64,000 bases of DNA. Origin: Arenicola marina (Eukaryota > Annelida > Polychaeta > Arenicolidae). Positions within the stretch are counted from its first letter, which is position 1, and the number at the start of each line of letters is the position of its first letter. This document shows positions 1 to 12,233 of this stretch, in pieces. The DNA is taken from NCBI GenBank assembly GCA_964019135.1, contig OZ025256.1, positions 35,188,035-35,252,034 on the forward strand, in the 5' to 3' direction. The translations under genes were made by a program, and so were the position numbers. The notes below the pieces were generated by a model. The model saw only the letters and a program-made list of their open reading frames with translations. It was not told where the DNA came from and ran no database searches.

Positions 1-3000
1 GGCGGGGACGGGATGGCCGGGACGGGATGGCCGGGACGGGATGGCCGGGACGAGATGGCCGGGACGGGATGGCCGGGACGGGATGGCCGGAACGGGATGG
101 CCGGGACGGGATGGCCGGAACGGGATGGCCGGGACGGGATGGCCGGAACGGGATGGCCGGGACGGGATGGCCGGAACGGGATGGCCGGGATGGAATGGCC
201 GGGACGGGATGGCCGGAACGGGATGGCCGGAACGGGATGGCCGGGACGGAATGGCCGGCACGGTATGGCCGGTGTGGCGGAGACGGGATGGCCGGGACGG
301 GATGGTCGGGACGGGATGGCCTGCGCGGGATGGCCGGGACGGAATGGCCGGCGCGGGATGGCCGGTGTGGTGGGGACGGGATGGCCGGGACGGGATGGCC
401 GGGACGGGATGGCCGGAACGGGATGGCCGGGACTGGATTGCCGGGACGGGATGGCCGGAACGTGATGGCCGGAACGGGATGGCCGGGACGGGATGGCCGG
501 AACGGGATGGCCGGGACGGGATGGCCGGAACGGGATGGCCGGAACGGGATGGCCGGAACGGGATGGCCGGCACGGGATGGCCGGCGTGGCGGGGATGGGA
601 TGGCCGGGGCGGGATGGCCGGAACGGGATGGCCGGAACGGGATGGCCGGAACGGGATGGCCGGGACGGAATGGCCGGTACGGGATGGCCGGTGTGGCGGG
701 GACGGGATGGCCGGGACGGGATGGCCGGGACGGGATGGCCGGAACGGGATGGCCGGGACGGGATGGCCGGAACGGGATGGCCGGGACGGAATGGCCGGGA
801 CGGGATGGCCGGAACGGGATGGCCGGAACGGGATGGCCGGGACGGAATGGCCGGCACGGTATGGCCGGTGTGGCGGAGACGGGATGGCCGGGACGGGATG
901 GTCGGGACGGGATGGCCTGCGCGGGATGGCCGGGACGGAATGGCCGGCGCGGGATGGCCGGTGTGGTGGGGACGGGATGGCCGGGACGGGATGGCCGGGA
1001 CGGGATGGCCGGAACGGGATGGCCGGGACTGGATTGCCGGGACGGGATGGCCGGAACGTGATGGCCGGGACGGGATGGCCGGAACGGGATGGCCTTAACG
1101 GGATGGCCGGGACGGGATGGCCCGGACGGGATGGCCGGGACGGGATGGCCGGTGTGGCGGGGACGGGATGGCCGGGACGGGATGGCCGGCACGGGATAGC
1201 CGGGACGGGATGGCCGGGACGGGATGGCCGGGACAGAATGGCCGGCACGGGATGGCCGGGACGGGATGGGCCGGACGGGATGGCCGGGACGGAATGGCCG
1301 GGACGGGATGGCCGGGACCGAATGGGCGGCACGGGATGGCCGGGATGGGATGGCCGGGACGGTATGGCCGGGACGGGATGGCCTGCACGGGATGGCCGGA
1401 ACGGGATGGCCGGGACGGGATGGCCGGGACAGGATAGCCGGGACGGGATGGCCGGGACGGGATGGCCGGGACGGGATGGCCGGGACGGGATGGCCGAGAC
1501 GGGATGGCCGGAACGGGATGGGCGGGACGGGATGGCCGGAACTTGATGGCCGGGACGGGATGGCCTGCACGGGATGGTCGGGACGGGATGGCCGGGACGG
1601 GATGGCCGGGACGGCATGGGCGGGACGGGATGGGCGGGACGGGATGGCCTGCACGGGATGGCCGGGACGGAATGGCCGGCACGGGATGGCCGGTGTGGCG
1701 GGGACGGGATGGCCGGGACGGGATGGCCGGCACGGGATGGCCGGGACGAAATGGCCCGGACGGGATGGCCGGGACGGGATGGCCGGGACGGGATGGCCGG
1801 GACGGGATGGCCGGCACGGGATGGCCGGAACGGGATGGCCGGGACGGAATGGCCGGTACGGGATGGCCGGTGTGGCGGGGACGGGATGGCCGGGACGGGA
1901 TGGCCGGGACGGGATGGCCGGAACGGGATGGCCGGGACGGGATGGCCGGAACGGGATGGCCGGGACGGAATGGCCGGGACGGGATGGCCGGGACGGGATG
2001 GCCGGGACGGGATGGCCGGAACGGGATGGCCTGCACGGGATGGCCGGGACGGGATGGCCGGAAAGGGATGGCCGGGACGGGATGGCCGGGACGGGATGGC
2101 CGGCACGGTATGGCCGGGACGGGATGGGCTGCACGGTATGGCCGGGACGGGATGGCCGGGACGGGATGGCCGGGACGGGATGGCCGGAACGGGATGGCCG
2201 GAACGGGATGGCCGGAACGGGCAGGCCAGGACGAGATGGCCGGGACGGGATGGCCGGGACGAGATGGCCGGGACGGGATGGCCGGAACGGGATGGCCGGC
2301 ACGGTATGGCCGGCACGGGATGGCCGGGACGGGATGGTCGGCACGAGATGGCCGGGACGGGATGGCCGGGACGGGATGGCCGGGACGAGATGGCCGGAAC
2401 GGGATGGCCTGCACGGGATGGCCGGGACGGAATGGCCGGCACGGGATGGCCGGTGTGGCGGGGACGGGATGGCCGGGACGGGATGGCCGGGACGGGATGG
2501 CCGGAACGGGATGGCCGGAACGGGATGGCCGGGACGGGATGGCCGGAACGGGATGGCCGGGACGGGATGGCCGGGACAGGATGGCCGGCACGGTATGGCC
2601 GGGACGGGATGGGCGGCACGGTATGGCCGGGACGGGATGGCCGGGACGGGATGGCCGGGACGGGATGGCCGGGACGGGATGGCCCGGACGGGATGGCCGG
2701 GACGGGATGGCCGGTGTGGCGGGGACGGGATGGCCGGGACGGGATGGCCGGCACGGGATAGCCGGGACGGGATGGCCGGGACGGGATGGCCGGAACGTGA
2801 TGGCCGGGACGGGATGGCCGGAACGGGATGGCCTTAACGGGATGGCCGGGACGGGATGGCCCGGACGGGATGGCCGGGACGGGATGGCCGGTGTGGCGGG
2901 GACGGGATGGCCGGGACGGGATGGCCGGCACGGGATAGCCGGGACGGGATGGCCGGGACGGGATGGCCGGGACGGGATGGCCGGGACAGAATGGCCGGCA

Positions 3001-6000
3001 CGGGATGGCCGGGACGGGATGGGCCGGACGGGATGGCCGGGACGGAATGGCCGGGACGGGATGGCCGGGACCGAATGGGCGGCACGGGATGGCCGGGATG
3101 GGATGGCCGGGACGGTATGGCCGGGACGGGATGGCCTGCACGGGATGGCCGGAACGGGATGGCCGGGACGGGATGGCCGGGACAGGATAGCCGGGACGGG
3201 ATGGCCGGGACGGGATGGCCGGGACGGGATGGCCGGGACGGGATGGCCGAGACGGGATGGCCGGAACGGGATGGGCGGGACGGGATGGCCGGAACTTGAT
3301 GGCCGGGACGGGATGGCCTGCACGGGATGGTCGGGACGGGATGGCCGGGACGGGATGGCCGGGACGGCATGGGCGGGACGGGATGGGCGGGACGGGATGG
3401 CCTGCACGGGATGGCCGGGACGGAATGGCCGGCACGGGATGGCCGGGACGGGATGGGCCGGACGGGATGGCCGGGACGGAATGGCCGGGACGGGATGGCC
3501 GGGACCGAATGGGCGGCACGGGATGGCCGGGATGGGATGGCCGGGACGGTATGGCCGGGACGGGATGGCCTGCACGGGATGGCCGGAACGGGATGGCCGG
3601 GACGGGATGGCCGGGACAGGATAGCCGGGACGGGATGGCCGGGACGGGATGGCCGGGACGGGATGGCCGGGACGGGATGGCCGAGACGGGATGGCCGGAA
3701 CGGGATGGGCGGGACGGGATGGCCGGAACTTGATGGCCGGGACGGGATGGCCTGCACGGGATGGTCGGGACGGGATGGCCGGGACGGGATGGCCGGGACG
3801 GCATGGGCGGGACGGGATGGGCGGGACGGGATGGCCTGCACGGGATGGCCGGGACGGAATGGCCGGCACGGGATGGCCGGTGTGGCGGGGACGGGATGGC
3901 CGGGACGGGATGGCCGGCACGGGATGGCCGGGACGAAATGGCCCGGACGGGATGGCCGGGACGGGATGGCCGGGACGGGATGGCCGGGACGGGATGGCCG
4001 GCACGGGATGGCCGGAACGGGATGGCCGGGACGGAATGGCCGGTACGGGATGGCCGGTGTGGCGGGGACGGGATGGCCGGGACGGGATGGCCGGGACGGG
4101 ATGGCCGGAACGGGATGGCCGGGACGGGATGGCCGGAACGGGATGGCCGGGACGGAATGGCCGGGACGGGATGGCCGGGACGGGATGGCCGGGACGGGAT
4201 GGCCGGAACGGGATGGCCTGCACGGGATGGCCGGGACGGGATGGCCGGAAAGGGATGGCCGGGACGGGATGGCCGGGACGGGATGGCCGGGACGGGATGG
4301 CCGGGACGGGATGGCCGGCACGGTATGGCCGGGACGGGATGGGCTGCACGGTATGGCCGGGACGGGATGGCCGGGACGGGATGGCCGGGACGGGATGGCC
4401 GGAACGGGATGGCCGGAACGGGATGGCCGGAACGGGCAGGCCAGGACGAGATGGCCGGGACGGGATGGCCGGGACGAGATGGCCGGGACGGGATGGCCGG
4501 AACGGGATGGCCGGCACGGTATGGCCGGCACGGGATGGCCGGGACGGGATGGTCGGCACGAGATGGCCGGGACGGGATGGCCGGGACGGGATGGCCGGGA
4601 CGGGATGGCCGGAACGGGATGGCCTGCACGGGATGGCCGGGACGGAATGGCCGGCACGGGATGGCCGGTGTGGCGGGGACGGGATGGCCGGGACGGGATG
4701 GCCGGGACGGGATGGCCGGGACGGAATGGCCGGTACGGGATGGCCGGTGTGGCGGGGACGGGATGGCCGGGACGGGATGGCCGGGACGGGATGGCCGGAA
4801 CGGGATGGCCGGGACGGGATGGCCGGAACGGGATGGCCGGGACGGAATGGCCGGGACGGGATGGCCGGGACGGGATGGCCGGGACGGGATGGCCGGAACG
4901 GGATGGCCTGCACGGGATGGCCGGGACGGGATGGCCGGAAAGGGATGGCCGGGACGGGATGGCCGGGACGGGATGGCCGGCACGGTATGGCCGGGACGGG
5001 ATGGGCTGCACGGTATGGCCGGGACGGGATGGCCGGGACGGGATGGCCGGGACGGGATGGCCGGAACGGGATGGCCGGAACGGGATGGCCGGAACGGGCA
5101 GGCCAGGACGAGATGGCCGGGACGGGATGGCCGGGACGAGATGGCCGGGACGGGATGGCCGGAACGGGATGGCCGGCACGGTATGGCCGGCACGGGATGG
5201 CCGGGACGGGATGGTCGGCACGAGATGGCCGGGACGGGATGGCCGGGACGGGATGGCCGGGACGGGATGGCCGGAACGGGATGGCCTGCACGGGATGGCC
5301 GGGACGGAATGGCCGGCACGGGATGGCCGGTGTGGCGGGGACGGGATGGCCGGGACGGGATGGCCGGGACGGGATGGCCGGAACGGGATGGCCGGAACGG
5401 GATGGCCGGGACGGGATGGCCGGAACGGGATGGCCGGGACGGGATGGCCGGGACAGGATGGCCGGCACGGTATGGCCGGGACGGGATGGGCGGCACGGTA
5501 TGGCCGGGACGGGATGGCCGGGACGGGATGGCCGGGACGGGATGGCCGGGACGGGATGGCCGGAACGGGATGGCCGGAACGGGATGGCCGGAACGGGCAG
5601 GCCAGGACGAGATGGCCGGGACGGGATGGCCGGGACGAGATGGCCGGGACGGGATGGCCGGAACGGGATGGCCGGCACGGTATGGCCGGGACGAGATGGC
5701 CGGGACGGGATGGCCGGGACGGGATGGCCGGCACGGGATGTCCGGGACGGGATGGCCGGCACGAGATGGCCGGGACGGGATGGCCGGGACGGAATGGCCG
5801 GCACGGGATGGCCGGGACGGGATGGCCGGAACGGGATGGCCGGAACGGGCAGGCCAGGACGGGATGGCCGGGACGGGCAGGCCAGGACGGGATGGCCGGT
5901 GTGGCGGGCATGGGATTGCCGGAACGGGATGGCCTACACGGGATGGCCGGGACGGGATGGCCGGCACGATATGGCCGGGACGGGATGGCCGGGACGGGAT

Positions 6001-6727
6001 GGCCTGCACGGGATGGCCGGGACGGGATGGCCGGCACGGTATGGCCGGTGTGGCGGGGACGGGATGGCCGGGACGGCATGGCCGGAACGGGATGGCCTGC
6101 ACGGGATGGCCGGGACGGGATGGCCGGCACGGTATGGCCGGGGCGGAAAGGCCTGCACGGAATGGCCGGTGTGGCGGGGACGGGATGGCCGGGACGGGAT
6201 GGCCGGAACGGGATGGCCGGAACGGGCAGGCCAGGACCGGATGGCCGGGACGGGCAGGCCAGGACGGGATGGCCGGTGTGGCGGGTATGGGATTTCCGGA
6301 ACGGGATGGCCTGCACGGGATGGCCGGGACGGGATGGCCGGCACGGTATGGCCGGGACGGGATGGCCGAGACGGGATGGCCGGGACGGGATGGCCGGAAC
6401 GGGATGGCCGGTGTGGCGGGCATGGGATTGCCGGAACGGGATGGCCGGAACGGGATGGCCGGAACGGGCAGGCCAGGATGAGATGGCCGGAACGGGATGG
6501 CCGGGACGAGATGGCCGGGACGGGATGGCCGGAACGGGATGGCCGGAACGGAATGGCCGGTGTGGCGGGGACGGGATGGCCGGGACGGGATGGCCGGAAC
6601 GGGATGGCCGGAACGGGCAGGCCAGGACGAGATGGCCGGAACGGGATGGCCAGGACGGGATGGCCGGGACGGGATGGCCGCAACGGGATGGCCGGGACGG
6701 GATGGCCGGTGGGGCCGGGCCGGGGTG
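1..6727. repeat. 14-bp G-rich minisatellite with higher-order repeats
   Basis: Tandem array of the unit GGATGGCCGGGACG (14 bp, roughly 470 units, open at the left edge). Point variants (GGAACG, GGCACG) and 9-bp-longer units containing GGTGTGGCGGGGACG are interspersed. Blocks recur as higher-order units. The rare variant GGCCTTAACG occurs at 1091 and 2830. GGAACTTGAT occurs at 1538, 3291 and 3725, the last spacing being 434 = 31x14. GAAAGGGATG occurs at 2061, 4248 and 4938. Open frames of about 1,000-1,570 codons run on both strands because no frame of the unit contains a stop; the 14-residue period (MAGTGWPGRDGRDG; GHPVPAIPSRPSRP on the minus strand) is three units read through. I see no evidence of coding. 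Each pair of units holds four GGG runs with 2-, 6- and 2-nt loops, a canonical G-quadruplex pattern. Confidence 0.97.
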
Positions 6728-7323
6728 GCCCGTACGGAGTCTGCATGAGGACCAACTAAAGGAGGAGGAGGAGTCTAAACTAACCAGGGCCAGTGACAGT
6801 CACATACCGTATCCCAAGCAAGCTGACCGCCCGTTCTTCCTTCTATGTGCCAACCATGGAAGTGGGTAGATTTTCATCGTTTAGCTATCAATCTCCTCGG
6901 CAACGCGGATTACCCTGCGAGCTATAAGATTACAGACAAAGGGGACCTTGACCTTCCTGGCCACCAAGTGACCTCGTCTTGTCACTGGCCCAATGTCACT
7001 TCGGTCCACATGACTCACCAACACTGTTTCATCTTGGCTTACCGCGGTCACCACTAGGGGGCTCATAAAATATGATTCGCGTGGGGGTAATCTTGATTTA
7101 TGGCTTCTTTTCCCGGGACTGTGCTTAGACAGAAGACGCCATTTCGGTCGTACGTTATTGGGTTAGCGTGGCACTGAGGAAAGTTTAAGGTTTGGGCCCC
7201 CAACCATCTTCAGATTGGCTTCAATAAATACATTTTCAGTAAGTACATTTTCAGTAAAAACTAAAAATATTTGATCATAATGGTGTTAGTTAAAAATTCT
7301 TAGGACTACATTGTCCCATCATC
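6728..7323. other. Unique spacer, no gene recognised
   Basis: Non-repetitive sequence between the 14-bp and 24-bp arrays. Only short frames of 61-70 codons are present, with no recognisable domain. The only local oddity is a short tandem duplication of ACATTTTCAGTA near 7230-7256. Nothing else can be supported. Confidence 0.7.
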
Positions 7324-9345
7324 TGACCCTTCATACCCCAACCCTGGCTTATGTTCTGACCCCATCCCTGTCTCACCCGCTAACCCCACCACTGGCTCAT
7401 CCTCTGACCCCACCCCTGGCTCATCCTCCGACCCCACCCCTGGCTCATCCTCTGACCCCACCCCTGGCTCATCCTTCGACCCCACCCCTGGCTCATCCTC
7501 TGACCCCACCCCTGGCTCATCATCTGACCCCACCCCTGGCTCATCCTCTGTCCCCACCCTGGCTTATCCTCTGACCCACCCCTGGCTCATCCTCTGACCC
7601 CACCCCTGGCTCATCCTCTGACCCCACCCCTGGCTCATCCTCTGACCCCACCCCTGGCTCATCCTCTGACCCCACCCCTGGCTCATCCGCTGACCCCAGC
7701 CCTGGCTCATCCTCTGACCCCACCCCTGGCTTATCCTCCGACCCTACCCCTGGCTCATCCTCCGACCCCACCACTGGCTCATCCTATGACCTCACCCCTG
7801 GCTCATCCTCCGACCCCACCCCTGGCTCATCCTCTGACCCCACCCCAGGCTCACCCTCTGACCCCACCCGTGGCACATCCTTCGACCCCACCCCTGGCTC
7901 ATCCTCCGACCCCACCCCTGGCTCATCCTTCGACCACACCCCTGGCTCATCCTCTGACCCCACCCCAGGCTCACCCTCTGACCCCACCCGTGGCACATCC
8001 TTCGACCCCACCCCTGGCTTATCCTCCGACCCCACCCTTGGCTCATCCTCCGACCCCACCCTTGGCTCATCCTCCGACCCCACCCCTGGCTCATCCTCTG
8101 ACCCCACCTCTGGCTCATCCTCCGACCCCACCCCTGGCTCATCCTCTGACCCCACCCCTGGCTCATCCTCTGACCCCACCCGTAGCTCATCCTCCGACCC
8201 CACCCCTGGCTCATCCTCTGACCCCACCCCTGGCTCATCCTCCGACCCCACCCCTGGCTCATCCTCTGACCCCACCCCTGGCTCATCCTCCAACCCCACC
8301 CCTGGCTCATCCTTTGACCCCACCCCTGGCTCATCCTCCGACCCCACCCTTGGCTCATCCTCCGACCCCACCCCTGGCTCATCCTCCGACCCCACCCCTG
8401 GCTCATCCTCCGACCCCACCCTTGGCTCATCCTCCGACCCCACCCCTGGCTCATCCTCCGACCCCACCCCTGGCTCATCTTCCGACCCCACCCCTGGCTC
8501 ATCCTGCGACCCCACCCCAGGCTCATCCTCTGTCCCCACCCTGGCTCATCCTCTGACCCACCCCTGCCTCATCCTCCGACCCCATCCCAGGCTCATCCTC
8601 CGACCCCACCCCTGGCTCATCCTCCGACCCCACCCTTGGCTCATCCTCCGACCCCACCCCTGGCTCATCCTCCGACCCCACCCCTGGCTCATCTTCCGAC
8701 CCCACCCCTGGCTCATCCTGCGACCCCACCCCAGGCTCATCCTCTGTCCCCACCCTGGCTCATCCTCTGACCCACCCCTGCCTCATCCTCCGACCCCACC
8801 CCAGGCTCATCCTCTGACCCCACCCCTGGCTCATACTCTGACCCGACCCTTGGCTCATCCTCCGACCCCACCCCTGGCTCATCCTCCGACCCCACCCCTG
8901 GCTCATCCTCCGACCCCACCCCTTGCTCATCCTCCGACCCAACCCCTGGCTCATCCTCCGACCCCACCCCTGGCTCATCCTGCGACCCCACCCCAGGCTC
9001 ATCCTCTGTCCCCACCCTGGCTCATCCTCTGACCCACCCCTGGCTCATCCTCCGACCCCACCCCTGGCTCATCCTCTGACCCCACCCCTGGCTCATCCTC
9101 TGACCCCACCCCTGGCTCATCCTCCGACCCCACCCCTGGCTCATCCTCCGACCCCACCCCTGGCTCATCCTCCGAACCCACCCCTGGCTCATCCTCCGAC
9201 CCCACCCCTGGCTCATACTCCGACCCCACCCCTGGCTCATCCTCCGACCCCAGCCTTGGCTCATCCTCTGACCCTACCCCTGGCCCATTCACAGCCCATC
9301 CCTGACTCATCATCTGACCCCAACCTCGGGTCACCTGACCCCACC
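7324..9345. repeat. 24-bp minisatellite (GACCCCACCCCTGG core)
   Basis: About 80 units of 24 bp with core GACCCCACCCCTGG followed by CTCATCCTCT or CTCATCCTCC. Because 24 is a multiple of three, every frame keeps a fixed 8-residue period (LTPPLAHP on plus, GSEDEPGV on minus). This gives open frames of up to about 256 codons on both strands. Shortened units (CTCTGTCCCCACCCTGG followed by CTGACCCACCCCTG) recur near 7544, 8527, 8741 and 9003 and mark higher-order blocks of roughly 214-262 bp. Units decay toward the right edge, where they grade into the related 29-bp repeat. No sign of selection on a protein is visible. Confidence 0.95.
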
Positions 9346-9866
9346 CCTGGCCCTATAATACACCACCCCTGGCCCATTCGCTGACCCATGTGTCACCCCT
9401 AACCCATTTGCTGATCCATGGGCCACCTCTGACCCATTCGCTGACATCTGAGCACCCCTGACCCATTTTCTGATCCATTCTCTGACCCCTGGATCAGCCC
9501 TAACCCATTCGCTGATCCATGGGCCACCTCTGACCCATTCTCTGTCCCCTGGACACCCCTGACTCATTCTCTGACCCATGGGCACCCCTGACCCATTCGC
9601 TGATCCATGGGCCACCCCTGAACCATTCTCTGACATCTACGCCCCCCTGACCCATTCTCTGACATATGGGTGACCCCTAAACCATTCTCTGACCCCTGGG
9701 CACCCCTGACCCATTTGCTGATTCATGGGCCACCTCTGACCCATTCTCTGACATCTGGGTACCCCTGACCCATTCGCTGACCCCTGGGCACCCCTGACCC
9801 ATTCTCTGACCCCTGGGCACCCCTGACCTATTCTCTGACATCTGGGTCACCCCTGACCCATTCTCT
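9346..9866. repeat. 29/30-bp minisatellite, left part (split by retrotransposon)
   Basis: About 17 diverged units of 29-30 bp with core CCCATTCTCTGACCCCTGGG; variants carry GACATCTGGG or GATCCATGGGCC. The same family resumes at 15048, so the intervening 5.2 kb is an insertion. The last bases before the insertion are CCATTCTCT (9858-9866), and the same 9 bp open the right half. Shared CTGACCC cores suggest a relationship to the adjoining 24-bp array. Confidence 0.9.
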
Positions 9867-10404
9867 TTCGTTGAACAAGCTTTGCAACGCAGATTGTAAT
9901 TCTCGAGAATTTTGGCAAATAGTAAAGAACCAACTAGGTGAAAAGCGCAGTACGCCAAAAATAAGTAGTAATAAGTGGTATGAACACTTTGAACAGTTAC
10001 TGAATGTCGAAAATAATGTAAATGTAGATATTAGTGAGAGAGTTAATACATTTCTGTGTGACCATGATGACAGTTGTGAATATTGTGATGATCAGGCAGA
10101 AAGATCGGTACTTGAAGAGGACATAAGTATGGTTGAGATCAATGATGTTATTGAGCAGCTACATAATAATAAATCACCTGGACTTAACGGTATAATGTAT
10201 CAAAGGTACAAACACAGTTCAAATATTTAAACAAAATTACGTCACAAACTTTTCCAGCTCATATTGTCCAAAGGGCAGTTTTCATTAAAATGGTCTGAAG
10301 CTTGTATAACCCCATTACATAAAGGTGGGGCTAAGAGCAGTGTCAATAATTATAGGGGTCTATCACTCTTATGTACAGTAAGTAAGATTTTTACAGACAT
10401 CGTG
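9867..10404 (+). pseudogene. Element A, pre-RT linker and start of reverse transcriptase
   Basis: One frame reads through SREFWQIVKNQLGEK, KWYEHFEQLL and EINDVIEQLHNNKSPGLNGI. This is the classic linker and first RT block (W..HF..LL, then N.KSPG.DGI) of non-LTR elements. After a stop at 10228-10230, a second stretch (from about 10258) encodes WSEACITPLHKGG, NNYRGLSLLCTVSKIFT, the next RT block. Sequence similarity to element A then stops abruptly at about 10400, where the nested L1-like element begins. No upstream start or endonuclease is present, so this is a 5'-truncated, non-functional copy. By chance the reading frame runs on into element B, making a false chimeric open frame at 10264-10902. 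Confidence 0.85.
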
Positions 10405-11970
10405 TGTAACGATAGAGAATTTAAGATTATCCTTTACGCGGATGACTTCGGTTTGATATTGATTTACTCAAAAAAAGTTCTCCTCAAAGTGCTTGATAAG
10501 TTTGAAACATTTTATAAACTTTCAGGACTTAAGGTTAATTATGAAAAGACAGTTATCTTACCAATAGGGACTTCTAACCTCATTTCTCTACCACACCAAA
10601 TCAAAATACAATGGGTTACCAGCAATGTGACGACCCTCGGTGTCAAGGTATATACTGATATAAACCGCACTATACGAGAAAATTATGAATGTATTTATAA
10701 GAAAATTGCTTCTATTTTAAAAGTGTGGAGAGGTCGAAGGTTAACACTGTTTGGAAAAGTGATTATTGTACAAACGTTCACGGTGTCACAGCTGGTGTAC
10801 CTCATGTCCGTATTACCCACACCAGAACGATCAATTGTCACTAACATCCAATTAGAAATATTTAAGTATATATGGGATGGAAAGCCAGATAAAATAAAGT
10901 GAAATGTATTATATGACAGTAAGAATGTCGGTGGCGCTAACTTACCAAACATCGAGACGAAGGACAAAGCTTTAAAGACAACATGGGTGAAACGTTTTAT
11001 TGATATAGACTCTTGTGGTGTATTTGTTCCCCATTATTTTAGTGCATTAGGTGTTACTTTTTGGCAGTGTAATTTATCGGAAAAGAATTTAATTTTCCTA
11101 CCGTTTTATAGATCAATTAAGTTGGTTTTTGTGAGACAAGTTATATTAGCGTGGTGTCAATTTCATTTCCGCGAGCACACCGAGATTAAAAATCCGGGAG
11201 AGGAAATAATTTGGTGCAATTCTCATATAAGAGCTGGCAAACAAGTATTATGTTACGAATCGTGGATTACAGCAGGAATTGTATATGTTAAAGATCTGTT
11301 CACCACGGAGGGTAAGCTTATGACTCATGCATCTCTCTGTAACAAATTTAACTTAAAACTGAATGTGCTGCATTATTATGGCATCATAGCAAGTTTAGCA
11401 CCTCGATGGAAAGCCGTTCTGAACACAAACGAAGAACCATCACTATTCGCTCTATATTTAGATAACGCAAAAACGTGTAAATTTGTCTACAACGGTCTGA
11501 TTGAAACGATTGCCACAAAACCAAGTACACCTTTCAAATGATGGAAAGCTGATTTACAGGGTAATTTAACTGAAGAAGAATTTTATTGTGCTTTTTCAAG
11601 GTTGTACCGTACTACCAGATATGTGAAACTTCAAGAGTTCCAATATAGACTTTTACATCGTATTTATGTTTTTGTAAATGTAACTGTATTTTCCCCTCAA
11701 TATTCCAATATGTTTCTCGCTATAGAAAGCACGTTGCTCTGGAAGAAGGAACAGCGATACTTCCAATATAGCCAATCACAAGCTGAAGAAATTCATACAG
11801 TTTTGTAGTTTGGGTTAGATTGTGTTTACAAGCTCATACTATATAATATATGTCAAATGTTCGACACCTGTTTTTTACTGCTTCTACTCTTAAGTTTGTT
11901 GATTTACCTTGTACCCACCCATTCTGTATGAGATGAGCCAATGGAAAAAAAAATAATATAAAAAAAAAAA
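10405..11970 (+). mobile_element. Element B: 5'-truncated L1/Tx1-like retrotransposon nested in element A
   Basis: The second half of an L1/Tx1-clade-like RT plus its C-terminal domain. The catalytic YADD lies at 10435-10446, preceded by NDREFKIIL. Downstream come SGLKVNYEKT, a GKVIIVQTF stretch, LEIFKYIWDGKPDKIK, GGANLPNIETKDKALKTTW and KLQEFQYRLLHRI, the order seen in L1/Tx1 proteins. The same frame continues from 10405 to 11808, broken only by in-frame TGA codons at 10900-10902 and 11539-11541, so it is a young but dead copy. The 3' end is an A-rich tail at 11944-11970. The 5' truncation inside the RT domain is typical of incomplete target-primed reverse transcription. Element A sequence resumes directly after the tail. 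Confidence 0.85.
11944..11970 (+). other. A-rich 3' tail of element B
   Basis: Two A runs (9 and 11) separated by TAATAT immediately precede the point where element A coding sequence resumes (CGGAAAGGTCG, residues RKGR). This is the expected poly(A) tail of an L1-like insertion. Confidence 0.8.
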
Positions 11971-12233
11971 TATCGGAAAGGTCGATCCACCGTGGACCAT
12001 ATTTTTACTCTCTATGCATTAGCCGAGAAATATTTATATAAGAAAGGTGGCAGGGTGTATATCGCCTTCATTGACTTTAGCAAGGCTTTTGATTCTATCC
12101 CTCATGCAAACCTATGGTTAGACTAATTAAGAATGGTGTCCATGGAAATGTACTTAAAGTATCGCGTTCTATGTACCAGCAGTTGAAATCTTGTGTTAAA
12201 ACGGGCTCATACATTACAGGTTATTGTCGATGC
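11971..12233 (+). pseudogene. Element A reverse transcriptase, fingers and palm A motif
   Basis: The frame beginning at about 11973 reads RKGRSTVDHIFTLYALAEK and then VYIAFIDFSKAFDSIPHANLW. This holds the F.D...AFD motif A with a catalytic aspartate. At about 12110 the frame shifts, and the next frame continues RLIKNGVHGN, SMYQQLKSCVKTG, ITGYCRC up to the amplified motif. The frameshift together with the upstream insertion shows the copy is dead. About 20 residues expected between SKIFT and RKGRS are absent, pointing to a small target deletion when element B inserted. Confidence 0.85.

Noticed and set aside
1095-5804. 1,569-codon minus-strand open frame (proline/arginine-rich repeats)
   Set aside because: It is the stop-free 14-bp minisatellite read through. 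Comparable frames exist on the opposite strand, and there is no non-repeat domain or start context.
10264-10902. Single continuous reverse transcriptase gene
   Set aside because: The frame is a chance fusion: residues up to SKIFT belong to element A, and from NDREFKI onward to the L1-like element B.
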